A stretch of DNA of 64,000 nucleotides from Rhodocyclaceae bacterium (GTDB taxonomy: Bacteria; Pseudomonadota; Gammaproteobacteria; Burkholderiales; Rhodocyclaceae): contig JACAEF010000005.1 in the NCBI GenBank assembly GCA_013388985.1, positions 62,001-126,000 on the forward strand, in the 5' to 3' direction. Below are positions 56,894 through 64,000 of the stretch, piece after piece. The first letter of the stretch is position 1. Every line of letters starts with the position of its first letter. The position numbers were made by a program, and so were the translations under genes. The notes beneath the pieces were generated by a model, which worked only from the letters and a program-made list of their open reading frames with translations, did no database searches and was not told the DNA's origin.

Positions 56894-58042
56894 TCACTGG
56901 ATCAGCGTCCAGCGCCCGTTCTTCACCGTCATCATCACGCGGGCACGCGCGTCCATGCCGTTGTGGTTCTGCGGCGTCATGTTGAACACGCCCTGCGCGC
57001 CGACCAGTTCGTGCGTCTGTTCCAGCGCGTCGCGCAAGGCGGCGCGGAATTCGACGCTGCCGGGCTGGGCCTTCTTCAGCGCGACGGGAATCGCCTTCTG
57101 CAGCAGCAGCCCGGCATCCCAGGTGTTGGCGCCGAAGGTCGAGGCCGTGCCGGCGCCGTATTTCGCTTCGTAGGCCTTGATGTAGCCCTGCGCGACGGCC
57201 TTGATCGGGTTGCTCGCCGGCAGGTCGTCGGCGACCAGCATCGGGCCGCCCGCCATCAGCGTGCCTTCGACCTTGGCGCCGCCGATGCGGATGAAATCGT
57301 TGGTGGCGACGCCGTGGGTCTGGTAGAGCTTGCCCTTGTAGCCCTTTTCGAGCAGCGCCGCCTGCGGCAGCACCGCCGGGCCGCCGGTGGCGGCGATGAA
57401 CACGGCGTCGGGCTTCGCGGCGATGATCTTCAGCGCCTGGCCGGTCACCGATTGATCGGTGCGCATGAAACGTTCGTTGGCGATGATCTTGAGGCCGGCT
57501 TTCTCGGCCATCGGCGCGAAGACCTTGTACCAGTTCTCGCCATAAGGGTCATTGAAGCCGATGAAGCCGAGCGTCTTGACGCCGTTGGCGACCATGTGCT
57601 CGATCACCGCTTCGGCGATCAGGTCGTCGTTCTGCGTGGTCTTGAACACCCATTTCTTCTTCTCGTCCATCGGCAGCACGATGGAGGACGAGCCGACCGT
57701 CGTCACCAGCGGCACCTTCGCCTCGGCGACGAAATCGAGCATCGCCAGCGCCGCGGGCGTCGTCGTCGGACCGATCAGCGCATCGACCTTGTGCTCGGTC
57801 AAGAGCTTCTTGACGTTGGTGACGGCATGGGTCGGGTCGGAGGCATCGTCGAGCACGATGTACTCGATCTTCTGGCCGCCGATCTCGGTCGGCAGCAGCG
57901 CGACGGTATTCTTCTGCGGGATGCCGACCACGGCGGTGACCCCGGTCGAGGAGGCGATCACGCCGATCTTGACGTCGGCGAGGGCATTGAGGGAGAGGCA
58001 GCAGATCGCTGCGGCGAGAGCTTTGGTCAGGAAGCGGGACAT
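56894..58042 (-). CDS. ABC transporter substrate-binding protein (LivJ-like)
   Basis: 382 aa periplasmic binding protein of the branched-chain amino acid type. A signal peptide (MSRFLTKALAAAICCLSLNALA) is followed by the type-I fold: DVKIGVIASSTGVTAVVGIPQKN, VDALIGPTTTPAALAM and FGANTWDAGLLLQKA. No permease or ATPase genes are adjacent, so it is an orphan here and its ligand is unknown. It is convergent with deaD, and the stops are directly adjacent. Confidence 0.92.
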   Translation of the reverse strand: MSRFLTKALAAAICCLSLNALADVKIGVIASSTGVTAVVGIPQKNTVALLPTEIGGQKIEYIVLDDASDPTHAVTNVKKLLTEHKVDALIGPTTTPAALAMLDFVAEAKVPLVTTVGSSSIVLPMDEKKKWVFKTTQNDDLIAEAVIEHMVANGVKTLGFIGFNDPYGENWYKVFAPMAEKAGLKIIANERFMRTDQSVTGQALKIIAAKPDAVFIAATGGPAVLPQAALLEKGYKGKLYQTHGVATNDFIRIGGAKVEGTLMAGGPMLVADDLPASNPIKAVAQGYIKAYEAKYGAGTASTFGANTWDAGLLLQKAIPVALKKAQPGSVEFRAALRDALEQTHELVGAQGVFNMTPQNHNGMDARARVMMTVKNGRWTLIQ

Positions 58043-58059
58043 GAGTGATTCTCTCCAGG

Positions 58060-58773
58060 TCAAGTGATGGTAAGCCAGCGCCAGCGGGCGGCGTCGCACA
58101 GCAGGGCATTGCCGCGGCCGGGATGCCAATCGCCGAGCACCCAGCGGGTGCGTCCGGCGTGATCGTATCGTCCTTGCCGGTGGGTATGCCCGTGAATCAT
58201 GGCTTTGGCGTCGTGCTCGGCGAGCGCGGCGGCGACGGCAGCGGCATTCACGTCCATGATCGCTGCCGGTTTGTTTTGTTTTTCCTGCTCGCTTTGCGAG
58301 CGCAGCGCTTCGATTTCGCGCTTGCGGGAGGCCAGGGGCCGGGCGAGGAAGGCACTGCGCCAGGCCGGATCGCGCACCTGCGCGCGAAAGCGCTGGTAGT
58401 CGACATCGTCGGTACACAGCGCGTCGCCATGGGTGAGCAGCGTCCTGATGCCGCCGATCTCGCGCACGAGCGGGTCGGGCAGCAGGGTCAGCCCCGCGGC
58501 GGCGGCGAAGGTCTCGCCGATCAGGAAGTCGCGGTTGCCGGCCATGAATTCGAGCATCACCCCGCTGTCGGAGAGCGCGCGCAATGCATCGACGATGCGG
58601 GCGTTGAACGGGTCGGCGAGATCGTCGTCGCCGGCCCAGTAGTCGAACAGGTCGCCGAGGATCGTCAGGCGCGAGGCATCACGCGCCGGACCGGCGAGGA
58701 AGTCGAGGAAGGTCTGCACCGTCCCCGGCTCCAGCGGGGAGAGATGCAGGTCGGAGATGAACAGCTCGCTCAG
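58060..58773 (-). CDS. lpxH: UDP-2,3-diacylglucosamine diphosphatase, CTG start
   Basis: Cleaves UDP-2,3-diacylglucosamine to lipid X in lipid A synthesis; 237 aa calcineurin-like enzyme. Metal motifs [40 protein letters not shown] and [10 protein letters not shown] are all present. The reading frame has no ATG, GTG or TTG near the conserved start. CTG at 58773-58771, overlapping the upstream TGA as CTGA with GGCGGAAG before it, gives (M)[11 protein letters not shown], the expected N-terminus. Confidence 0.92.
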   Translation of the reverse strand: MSELFISDLHLSPLEPGTVQTFLDFLAGPARDASRLTILGDLFDYWAGDDDLADPFNARIVDALRALSDSGVMLEFMAGNRDFLIGETFAAAAGLTLLPDPLVREIGGIRTLLTHGDALCTDDVDYQRFRAQVRDPAWRSAFLARPLASRKREIEALRSQSEQEKQNKPAAIMDVNAAAVAAALAEHDAKAMIHGHTHRQGRYDHAGRTRWVLGDWHPGRGNALLCDAARWRWLTIT

Positions 58774-59261
58774 ACGACTTCCGCCTTCTCGATGATGACG
58801 TCCTCGACGGGCACGTCCTGGTGGAAGCCCTTGCTGCCGGTCTTCACGCCCTTGATCTTGTCGACGACGTCCATGCCTTCGACGACCCTGCCGAACACGC
58901 AATAGCCCCAGCCATTGCCCGATGGGGCGCGGAAGTCGAGGAAATCGTTGTCGGCGACATTGATGAAGAACTGCGCGGTCGCGGAGTGCGGGTCTGAGGT
59001 GCGCGCCATCGCGATCGTGCCGCGCACGTTTTTGAGCCCGTTCGCCGCTTCATTCTCGATCGGCGCCTTGGTCGGCTTCTGCTTCATGCCGGGTGTGAAG
59101 CCGCCGCCCTGGATCATGAAGCCGTTGATCACGCGGTGGAAGATCGTGCCATCGTAATGGCCGGCCTGGACGTAGTCGAGGAAGTTGGCGACGGTCTTCG
59201 GCGCCTTCTCGGCATCGAGTTCGAGGGTGATGGCGCCGAGGTTGGTGGTGAGCTTGATCAT
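58770..59261 (-). CDS. ppiB: Cytosolic cyclophilin peptidylprolyl isomerase
   Basis: 163 aa without signal peptide. Catalytic [15 protein letters not shown] and [14 protein letters not shown] are cyclophilin signatures. It accelerates proline isomerisation in the cytosol. It is 10 bp downstream of a closely similar periplasmic paralogue and overlaps lpxH. Confidence 0.95.
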   Translation of the reverse strand: MIKLTTNLGAITLELDAEKAPKTVANFLDYVQAGHYDGTIFHRVINGFMIQGGGFTPGMKQKPTKAPIENEAANGLKNVRGTIAMARTSDPHSATAQFFINVADNDFLDFRAPSGNGWGYCVFGRVVEGMDVVDKIKGVKTGSKGFHQDVPVEDVIIEKAEVV

Positions 59262-59271
59262 GTCGGGGGCC

Positions 59272-59832
59272 TTATTTTTTGTCGAGGATGCGTGCGGTTT
59301 CGATGACGACCGGGGTGAGCGGGACGTTCTGGTGGAAGCCGGCGTTGCCGGTCGGCACCTTGGCGATCTTCTGCACGACGTCCATGCCCTGCACGACCTG
59401 GCCGAACACCGCGTAGCCCCAGCCGTCCTGGCCCGGGTAGTCGAGGAAGGTGTTGTCCTTGACGTTGATGAAGAACTGCGCCGCGGCCGAGTGCGGATCG
59501 CGCGTCCGGGCCATTGCGATGCTGCCGGTGACGTTCTTGAGGCCGTTTTTCGCCTCGTTGGCGATCGGTGCGCGCGTCGGCTTTTCCTTCATGTCCGGCG
59601 TCATGCCGCCGCCCTGGATCATGAAGCCGTCGATCACGCGATGGAAGACCGTGCCGTTGTAGAAGCCATCCTTGACGTATTGCAGGAAGTTCTCGACGGT
59701 CTTCGGCGCCTTGTCGGCGGCCAGCTCGACGACGATCGTGCCGAGATTGGTCTTCAGCTCGACCTGGGGATTGGCCGCCAGCGCGGCCAGCGAGAAAAAT
59801 AGGGCGGACGACAACGCCAACAGGTGCTTCAT
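59272..59832 (-). CDS. ppiA: Periplasmic cyclophilin peptidylprolyl isomerase
   Basis: 186 aa. Signal peptide [19 protein letters not shown], then the same cyclophilin fold as its neighbour ([31 protein letters not shown]). Start at 59832 rather than the upstream ATG at 59853, because that gives a normal signal peptide. The pair looks like a tandem duplication, one copy exported and one cytosolic. It is divergent from cysS. Confidence 0.94.
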   Translation of the reverse strand: MKHLLALSSALFFSLAALAANPQVELKTNLGTIVVELAADKAPKTVENFLQYVKDGFYNGTVFHRVIDGFMIQGGGMTPDMKEKPTRAPIANEAKNGLKNVTGSIAMARTRDPHSAAAQFFINVKDNTFLDYPGQDGWGYAVFGQVVQGMDVVQKIAKVPTGNAGFHQNVPLTPVVIETARILDKK

Positions 59833-59897
59833 GGTGACTCCGTGATTGAACAAACGACGTATGATTCTAGCCTTTTGTTCGATGCAACCGGCTTCCC

Positions 59898-61289
59898 ATG
59901 CTGAAAATCTTCAATTCGCTGACCCGCTCCGTGCAGGAGTTCGTGCCCATCGAGCCCGGCCGCGTGCGCCTCTACGTCTGCGGCATGACCGTCTATGACT
60001 ATTGCCATCTCGGCCATGCGCGGGTGATGGTGGTCTTCGACATGGTGGTGCGCTGGCTCAAGGCCAGCGGCTATCAGGTCACCTATGTGCGCAACATCAC
60101 CGATATCGACGACAAGATCATCAGGCGCGCGGCCGAGAACGGCGAGTCGATCCGCAGTCTCACCGACCGCTTCATCGCGGCGATGCACGAGGATGCCGAC
60201 GCGCTCGGCGTCGCGCGCCCGGATTTCGAGCCGCGCGCCCCCGAATACGTGCCGGCGATGCTGGAGCTGATCGAACGACTGGAAAGGAACGGTTATGCCT
60301 ATGTCGCCGCGAACGGCGACGTCTGCTACGCGGTGCGCAAGTTTCCGGGCTATGGCAGGCTCTCCGGCAAGTCGCTCGAAGACCTGCGCGCCGGCGAGCG
60401 GGTCGATGTGATGGAAGGCAAGCAGGATCCGCTCGACTTCGTGCTCTGGAAGCATGCCAAACCGGAGGACACCACCGAGGTCAGATGGGATTCGCCCTGG
60501 GGGCCGGGCCGTCCGGGCTGGCACATCGAATGCTCGGCGATGAGCTCGAAACTGCTCGGCGAACATTTCGACATCCACGGCGGCGGCCAGGACCTGCAGT
60601 TTCCGCATCACGAGAACGAGATCGCGCAGTCCGAAGGCGCGATGAACGCGAACGAGAGGCACCCCTTCGTTAATTACTGGATGCACAACGGCTTCGTGCG
60701 CGTCGATGACGAAAAGATGTCGAAATCGCTCGGCAACTTCTTCACCATCCGCGACGTGCTGAAGAAATATCACCCGGAAGTCGTGCGCTTCTTTATCCTG
60801 CGCGCGCACTACCGCAGCCCGCTGAACTATTCCGATGCCCATCTCGAGGATGCGAAGGCCGCGCTCACCCGGCTCTACACCGCGCTGAAAGGTTTCGACG
60901 TGCCGCCGCAGGTCGATTGGAACGAAGCCCATGCGCAGCGCTTCAAGGCGGCGATGGACGACGACTTTTCTACCCCGGAGGCGATCGCGGCGCTGTTCGA
61001 CCTCGCCAACGAGGTGAATCGCAGCAAGGATGCCCGGCTGGCGGAACAGTTGAAAGGACTGGGCGGGGTACTGGGGCTCTTGCAACGCGATCCGCTCGAA
61101 TTCCTGCAAGCCGGCCCGGCGGCCGGCGCAGGGTTGAGTGCAGAGGAGGTCGATGCCAAGGTCGCCGCGCGCACCGCGGCGAAGAAGGCGAGGAACTTTG
61201 CCGAGGCCGACCGTATCCGCGACGAACTGAAAGCCGCCGGCATCATCCTCGAAGACGGGCCGCAGGGCACCACCTGGCGCAGGGTGTGA
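59898..61289 (+). CDS. cysS: Cysteine--tRNA ligase
   Basis: 463 aa class I synthetase. Zinc-cysteine and HIGH-like region [20 protein letters not shown], second zinc segment [34 protein letters not shown] motif [12 protein letters not shown]. The C-terminal helical part ends [25 protein letters not shown]. Its stop codon shares a base with a repeat copy. Confidence 0.97.
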   Translation: MLKIFNSLTRSVQEFVPIEPGRVRLYVCGMTVYDYCHLGHARVMVVFDMVVRWLKASGYQVTYVRNITDIDDKIIRRAAENGESIRSLTDRFIAAMHEDADALGVARPDFEPRAPEYVPAMLELIERLERNGYAYVAANGDVCYAVRKFPGYGRLSGKSLEDLRAGERVDVMEGKQDPLDFVLWKHAKPEDTTEVRWDSPWGPGRPGWHIECSAMSSKLLGEHFDIHGGGQDLQFPHHENEIAQSEGAMNANERHPFVNYWMHNGFVRVDDEKMSKSLGNFFTIRDVLKKYHPEVVRFFILRAHYRSPLNYSDAHLEDAKAALTRLYTALKGFDVPPQVDWNEAHAQRFKAAMDDDFSTPEAIAALFDLANEVNRSKDARLAEQLKGLGGVLGLLQRDPLEFLQAGPAAGAGLSAEEVDAKVAARTAAKKARNFAEADRIRDELKAAGIILEDGPQGTTWRRV

Positions 61290-61314
61290 AAGTCGGCGCT
61301 GGCGGAGCGGCACC
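61289..61314 (+). repeat. Dispersed repeat, copy 14 (forward, intergenic)
   Basis: AAAGTCGGCGCTGGCG, GA, GCGGCACC, one change. It fills most of the 44-bp gap between cysS and accA and is followed 6 bp later by TAGAAT (61321-61326), a possible accA -10. Confidence 0.88.
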
Positions 61315-61333
61315 TTCCAGTAGAATCCCCACC

Positions 61334-62302
61334 ATGAAGACGACCTTTCTGGATTTCGAGCAGCCGATCGCCGAGCTCGAAGGGAAAATCGAGCAACTGC
61401 GCTACGTCCAGGACGATTCGGCAGTGGATATCTCCGACGAGATCGGCCGGCTGGAGAGCAAGAGCGCGGCGCTCGTCAAGGAAATCTACGCCAAGCTGAC
61501 GCCGTGGCAGATCGCACAGGTGGCGCGCCATCCGCAGCGGCCCTATACGCTCGACTATATCGGCATGATCTTCAACGATTTCCTCGAGCTGCACGGCGAT
61601 CGTGCCTTTGCCGACGACCCGGCGATCGTCGGCGGCCTGGCGCGCTTCAATGGCCAGTCCTGCGTGGTGATCGGTCATCAGAAGGGGCGCGACACCAAGG
61701 AGAAGATTCACCGCAATTTCGGCATGCCCCGTCCCGAAGGCTATCGCAAGGCGCTGCGGCTGATGCGTCTGGCGGAAAAGTTCGGCATGCCGGTATTCAC
61801 CTTCGTCGACACGCCCGGGGCCTATCCCGGCATTGGCGCCGAGGAACGCGGCCAGTCCGAGGCGATCGGCCGCAATCTGTATGTGATGGCCGAACTGAAG
61901 GTGCCGGTGGTGTGCACGATCATCGGCGAGGGCGGCTCGGGCGGCGCGCTGGCCATCGCCGCCGGCGACGTGGTGATGATGCTGCAATACGCGACCTATT
62001 CGGTGATCTCGCCCGAAGGCTGCGCGTCGATTCTCTGGAAGAGCGCGGAGCGTGCCCCGGAGGCGGCCGAGACGCTGGGCATCACGGCGGCGCGCCTGAA
62101 GACGCTCGGCCTGATCGATCGCGTCATCAACGAACCGCTTGGCGGGGCGCACCGGGATCCGCGGGCCGCCGCCGCCGGGCTGAAGAAGGCCCTGCAGGAT
62201 GCGCTGCGCGGCCTGCAGGGGCTTTCTGCCGACGAGCTCGTCGAGCGCCGCTACCAGCGCTTGATGAGTCATGGCAAATTCAAGGAACTCGCCCTCCACT
62301 GA
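61334..62302 (+). CDS. accA: Acetyl-CoA carboxylase carboxyltransferase alpha
   Basis: Alpha half of the carboxyltransferase; partner of AccD (10912). 322 aa. N-terminal [19 protein letters not shown], carboxybiotin/acyl-CoA core [61 protein letters not shown]. Start at 61334. Overlaps tilS by 32 bp. Confidence 0.97.
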   Translation: MKTTFLDFEQPIAELEGKIEQLRYVQDDSAVDISDEIGRLESKSAALVKEIYAKLTPWQIAQVARHPQRPYTLDYIGMIFNDFLELHGDRAFADDPAIVGGLARFNGQSCVVIGHQKGRDTKEKIHRNFGMPRPEGYRKALRLMRLAEKFGMPVFTFVDTPGAYPGIGAEERGQSEAIGRNLYVMAELKVPVVCTIIGEGGSGGALAIAAGDVVMMLQYATYSVISPEGCASILWKSAERAPEAAETLGITAARLKTLGLIDRVINEPLGGAHRDPRAAAAGLKKALQDALRGLQGLSADELVERRYQRLMSHGKFKELALH

Positions 62303-63245
62303 GCGGTTGCCGGCGGTTCTGGCGGCCTGCCTGGCACGCCATGCGCCGCCCGGCTCGCGGCTGGTCGTCGGGTTGTCGGGCGGCATCGATTCCGTCGTCC
62401 TGTTGCATGTCCTGGCGGGGCTGCGCCCGGAGGGACTCGCCGCGCTGCACGTCCATCACGGCCTGAGTCCGCGTGCCGACGCCTGGGCGGATTTCTGCGC
62501 TGCTTTTGCCCGCTCCCTCGCGGTGCCGTTCGAATGCGTGCGTGTCGCGGTCGAACGTGACTCCCGGGACGGGCTCGAAGCGGCGGCGCGGCGCGCGCGT
62601 CATGCGGTGTTCGCGCGCACGGCGGCGGATTGGATCGTGCTCGCCCATCATCGCGACGATCAGGCCGAAACGCTGCTGTTCAACCTGCTGCGCGGCGCGG
62701 GGCTCGCGGGCGCGGCGGCGATGCAGGAGGCGAGCTGCCGGCTGCTGCGGCCGCTCTTGTCCATCGGCCGCGCGGAGATCGAGGCCTATGCCCAGGCGCA
62801 TCGGTTGGCGTGGATCGAGGACGAGAGCAATGCGGACGTCCGTCACTCGCGCAATTTTCTGCGCCATCGCATCCTCGCGCCGCTGGCGCAGCGTTTCCCG
62901 GCGGCGGCACGCAATCTCGCCGCCGCGGCTGCGCGGTTCGGCGAGGCGCAGGCGCTACTCGACGATCTGGCGCGTCTCGACCTGGCCGGCAATGACGGCT
63001 TTCCGCTCGACCTCGCGCGGCTCGAAGCGCTTCCCGAGCCGCGCGCGCGCAATGCGCTGCGCTACCTGCTGGCGCAGGCACGGGTCGCGATCCCGAGCGA
63101 GGCGCGCCTGCGCGAGGCGCTCAGGCAGATGCTCGATGCCGCCGGCGACCGCCATCCGGCCGTAGAGCTCGGCACGCATCGCCTGCTGCGCCGTCGCGGT
63201 CGGCTCTATCTGGAGCCGGGCGGGCCGAGCAGCGAGAGCCGCTGA
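62271..63245 (+). CDS. tilS: tRNA(Ile)-lysidine synthase, short form
   Basis: Converts C34 of tRNA-Ile(CAU) to lysidine, essential for AUA decoding. 324 aa. PP-loop [17 protein letters not shown], then [11 protein letters not shown] and [19 protein letters not shown], followed by the middle TilS domain. The C-terminal domain present in Escherichia coli TilS (432 aa) is missing. It ends inside the convergent response-regulator gene (40-bp overlap). Confidence 0.93.
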   Translation: MANSRNSPSTERLPAVLAACLARHAPPGSRLVVGLSGGIDSVVLLHVLAGLRPEGLAALHVHHGLSPRADAWADFCAAFARSLAVPFECVRVAVERDSRDGLEAAARRARHAVFARTAADWIVLAHHRDDQAETLLFNLLRGAGLAGAAAMQEASCRLLRPLLSIGRAEIEAYAQAHRLAWIEDESNADVRHSRNFLRHRILAPLAQRFPAAARNLAAAAARFGEAQALLDDLARLDLAGNDGFPLDLARLEALPEPRARNALRYLLAQARVAIPSEARLREALRQMLDAAGDRHPAVELGTHRLLRRRGRLYLEPGGPSSESR

Positions 63246-63826
63246 GCGAGTTCGACGGCCGAGCGCACGCCCATCTTCTCGAAGATATGGGCGCGGTGCA
63301 CTTCGACGGTGCGCATCGCGATCGACAGCTCGTCGGCGATCACCTTGTTGAGCTTGCCGGCGAGGATGCGCTCCATCACTTCGCGTTCGCGCTCGGTGAG
63401 GGTGGCGAGCCGTTCCATCACGGCGGCTTTCATGCCGTCCTGCCAGCGCCGATTTTTTTCGTGCTGCAGCGCCTCGTGCACGCGGTCGACGAGCTCGTTG
63501 TCGTTGAACGGTTTTTCGATGAAGTCGAAGGCGCCGCGCTTCAGGGCTTTCACCGCCAGCGGCACGTCGCCGTGGCCGGTGAGGAAGATCACCGGCATCG
63601 CGCAGCCGCGCTCGAGCAAGCGCTCGTGGAGCTCGCTGCCGGTCATGCCGCTCATGCGCAGATCGAGGATCAGGCAACCGCTCATCTCGTCGTTGTAGTC
63701 GGCGAGGAAGGCCTCGGCCGATTCCCAGGCACGGCAAGGGATGCCGCGCGAGCGCAGCAGCCAGGGAATGGCGTCGCGCAGCGCGGCGTCGTCATCGACG
63801 AGATAGGCCATGCCGGGGGTCGTCAT
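63206..63826 (-). CDS. FixJ/NarL-type response regulator
   Basis: 206 aa. REC domain (5-120) with acidic pocket Asp11-Asp13 and phospho-acceptor Asp55 in LILDLRMSG; FLTGHGDVPLAVKALKRGAFDFIEKPF is typical of FixJ. The LuxR helix-turn-helix covers about 140-200 (LTEREREVMERILAGKLNKVIADELSIAMRTVEVHRAHIFEKMGV). A repeat copy encodes RWQDGM in the linker. The start overlaps the stop of the sensor kinase gene (ATGA). Confidence 0.95.
   Translation of the reverse strand: MTTPGMAYLVDDDAALRDAIPWLLRSRGIPCRAWESAEAFLADYNDEMSGCLILDLRMSGMTGSELHERLLERGCAMPVIFLTGHGDVPLAVKALKRGAFDFIEKPFNDNELVDRVHEALQHEKNRRWQDGMKAAVMERLATLTEREREVMERILAGKLNKVIADELSIAMRTVEVHRAHIFEKMGVRSAVELAQRLSLLGPPGSR
63431..63456 (-). repeat. 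Dispersed repeat, copy 15 (reverse)
   Basis: CATGCCGTCCTGCCAGCG followed by CCGATTTT. In the inter-domain linker of the response regulator, which is itself on the minus strand, giving NRRWQDGM. Confidence 0.75.
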
Positions 63827-64000
63827 GTCGCCGGCAATGGTAGCGCGATATGGAAGATCGTGCCGCCGGCGGGATTCGCTTCGAACCAGAGGCGGCCGTG
63901 GTGGGCCTCGACGACCGAGCGGCAGATCTTGAGGCCGACGCCGAGCCCTTCCTGCTTGGTGGTGTAGAACGGCTCGAACAGCTGGGCGGCGGTCTCCGGC
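63823..64000 (-). CDS. Sensor histidine kinase, C-terminus only
   Basis: The last 58 residues of a HATPase_c domain: ETAAQLFEPFYTTKQEGLGVGLKICRSVVEAHHGRLWFEANPAGGTIFHIALP. The F box (FEPFYTTK) and G2-like box (GLGVGLKICRS) mark a FixL/NtrB-type sensor. The gene continues beyond the window. Its stop overlaps the response-regulator start, so the two form one operon. Confidence 0.93.
   Translation of the reverse strand, partial: PETAAQLFEPFYTTKQEGLGVGLKICRSVVEAHHGRLWFEANPAGGTIFHIALPLPAT

Noticed and set aside
223-63456. CRISPR array or DNA-uptake-sequence interpretation of the 26-bp repeat
   Set aside because: Copies are kilobases apart, in both orientations and inside genes, with no spacer structure or cas genes. 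At 26 bp with variation it is longer than known 10-12-bp uptake words. Not excluded experimentally.

Overview
The window is ordinary, gene-dense chromosome of a GC-rich betaproteobacterium. Order and family are not resolved from sequence alone; Rhodocyclales- or Nitrosomonadales-like gene order is the closest match I recognise. The evidence is the block leuB-asd-fimV-truA-trpFBA-accD-folC-dedD-cvpA-purF-metZ, a DUF2863 protein, petABC followed by sspA-sspB, and rpsF-priB-rpsR-rplI-dnaB. I see no phage, transposase, CRISPR array or rRNA operon. No gap between genes exceeds about 210 bp.

Layout. 1-4052 (+): end of an MFS permease, an M48 lipoprotein protease, an entericidin-like peptide, leuB and asd. 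4148-16963 (+): fimV, an ECF-T-like membrane protein, truA, trpF, trpB, trpA, accD, folC, dedD, cvpA, purF and metZ, tightly packed with many ATGA overlaps. 17091-22745 (+): DUF2863, recR, the cytochrome bc1 operon petABC, sspA and sspB. 22775-23742 (-): tRNA-Arg(CCT) and an HDOD protein. 23906-26957 (+): rpsF operon and dnaB. 26985-30127 (-): PIN-PhoH protein, Bcp, an ArnD-like deacetylase without its metal ligands, and a Mth938-like protein. 30238-35432 (+): alaA, hom, an unknown membrane protein and thrC. A small membrane peptide, HU, an MFS exporter, gltX and a glycine-zipper protein follow. 39560-51250 (-): mnmC, lysS, a vapBC-type toxin-antitoxin pair, prfB with its programmed frameshift, prfC, gdhA, ackA, a MaoC-Pta fusion and mtfA. 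51430-53331 (-): ppiC-like gene, bolA-like gene, yciI and yciB. Then a DUF2283/DUF4258 pair (the latter frameshifted), dadA, deaD, an ABC binding protein, lpxH, two cyclophilins, cysS, accA, tilS and the start of a two-component pair that runs off the window.

The genes cover amino-acid synthesis (Leu, Trp, Thr, Met, Ala, Asp family), fatty-acid carboxylation (accA, accD), purines, the respiratory bc1 complex, translation (three tRNA synthetases, both class II release-factor genes, three ribosomal proteins, two tRNA-modification enzymes) and acetyl-phosphate/acetate metabolism.

The strongest unexplained signal is a dispersed, imperfect 26-bp repeat. It reads AAAGTCGGCGCTGGCG, two variable bases, ACGGCACC. 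It occurs at least 15 times, plus one or two decayed copies, in both orientations and on average about every 4 kb. Seven copies sit in short intergenic gaps, sometimes filling them. The others lie inside genes, read in four different frames, mostly at linkers, loops or tails (SspB, MnmC, FolC, GltX, FixJ-type regulator, MFS permease). Other points of note are two probable CTG start codons (priB, lpxH), a likely pseudo-deacetylase, a tRNA-Arg with two acceptor-stem mispairs, a candidate vapBC operator, a perfect inverted repeat before dnaB and a 96-bp nested palindrome after the ppiC-like gene.
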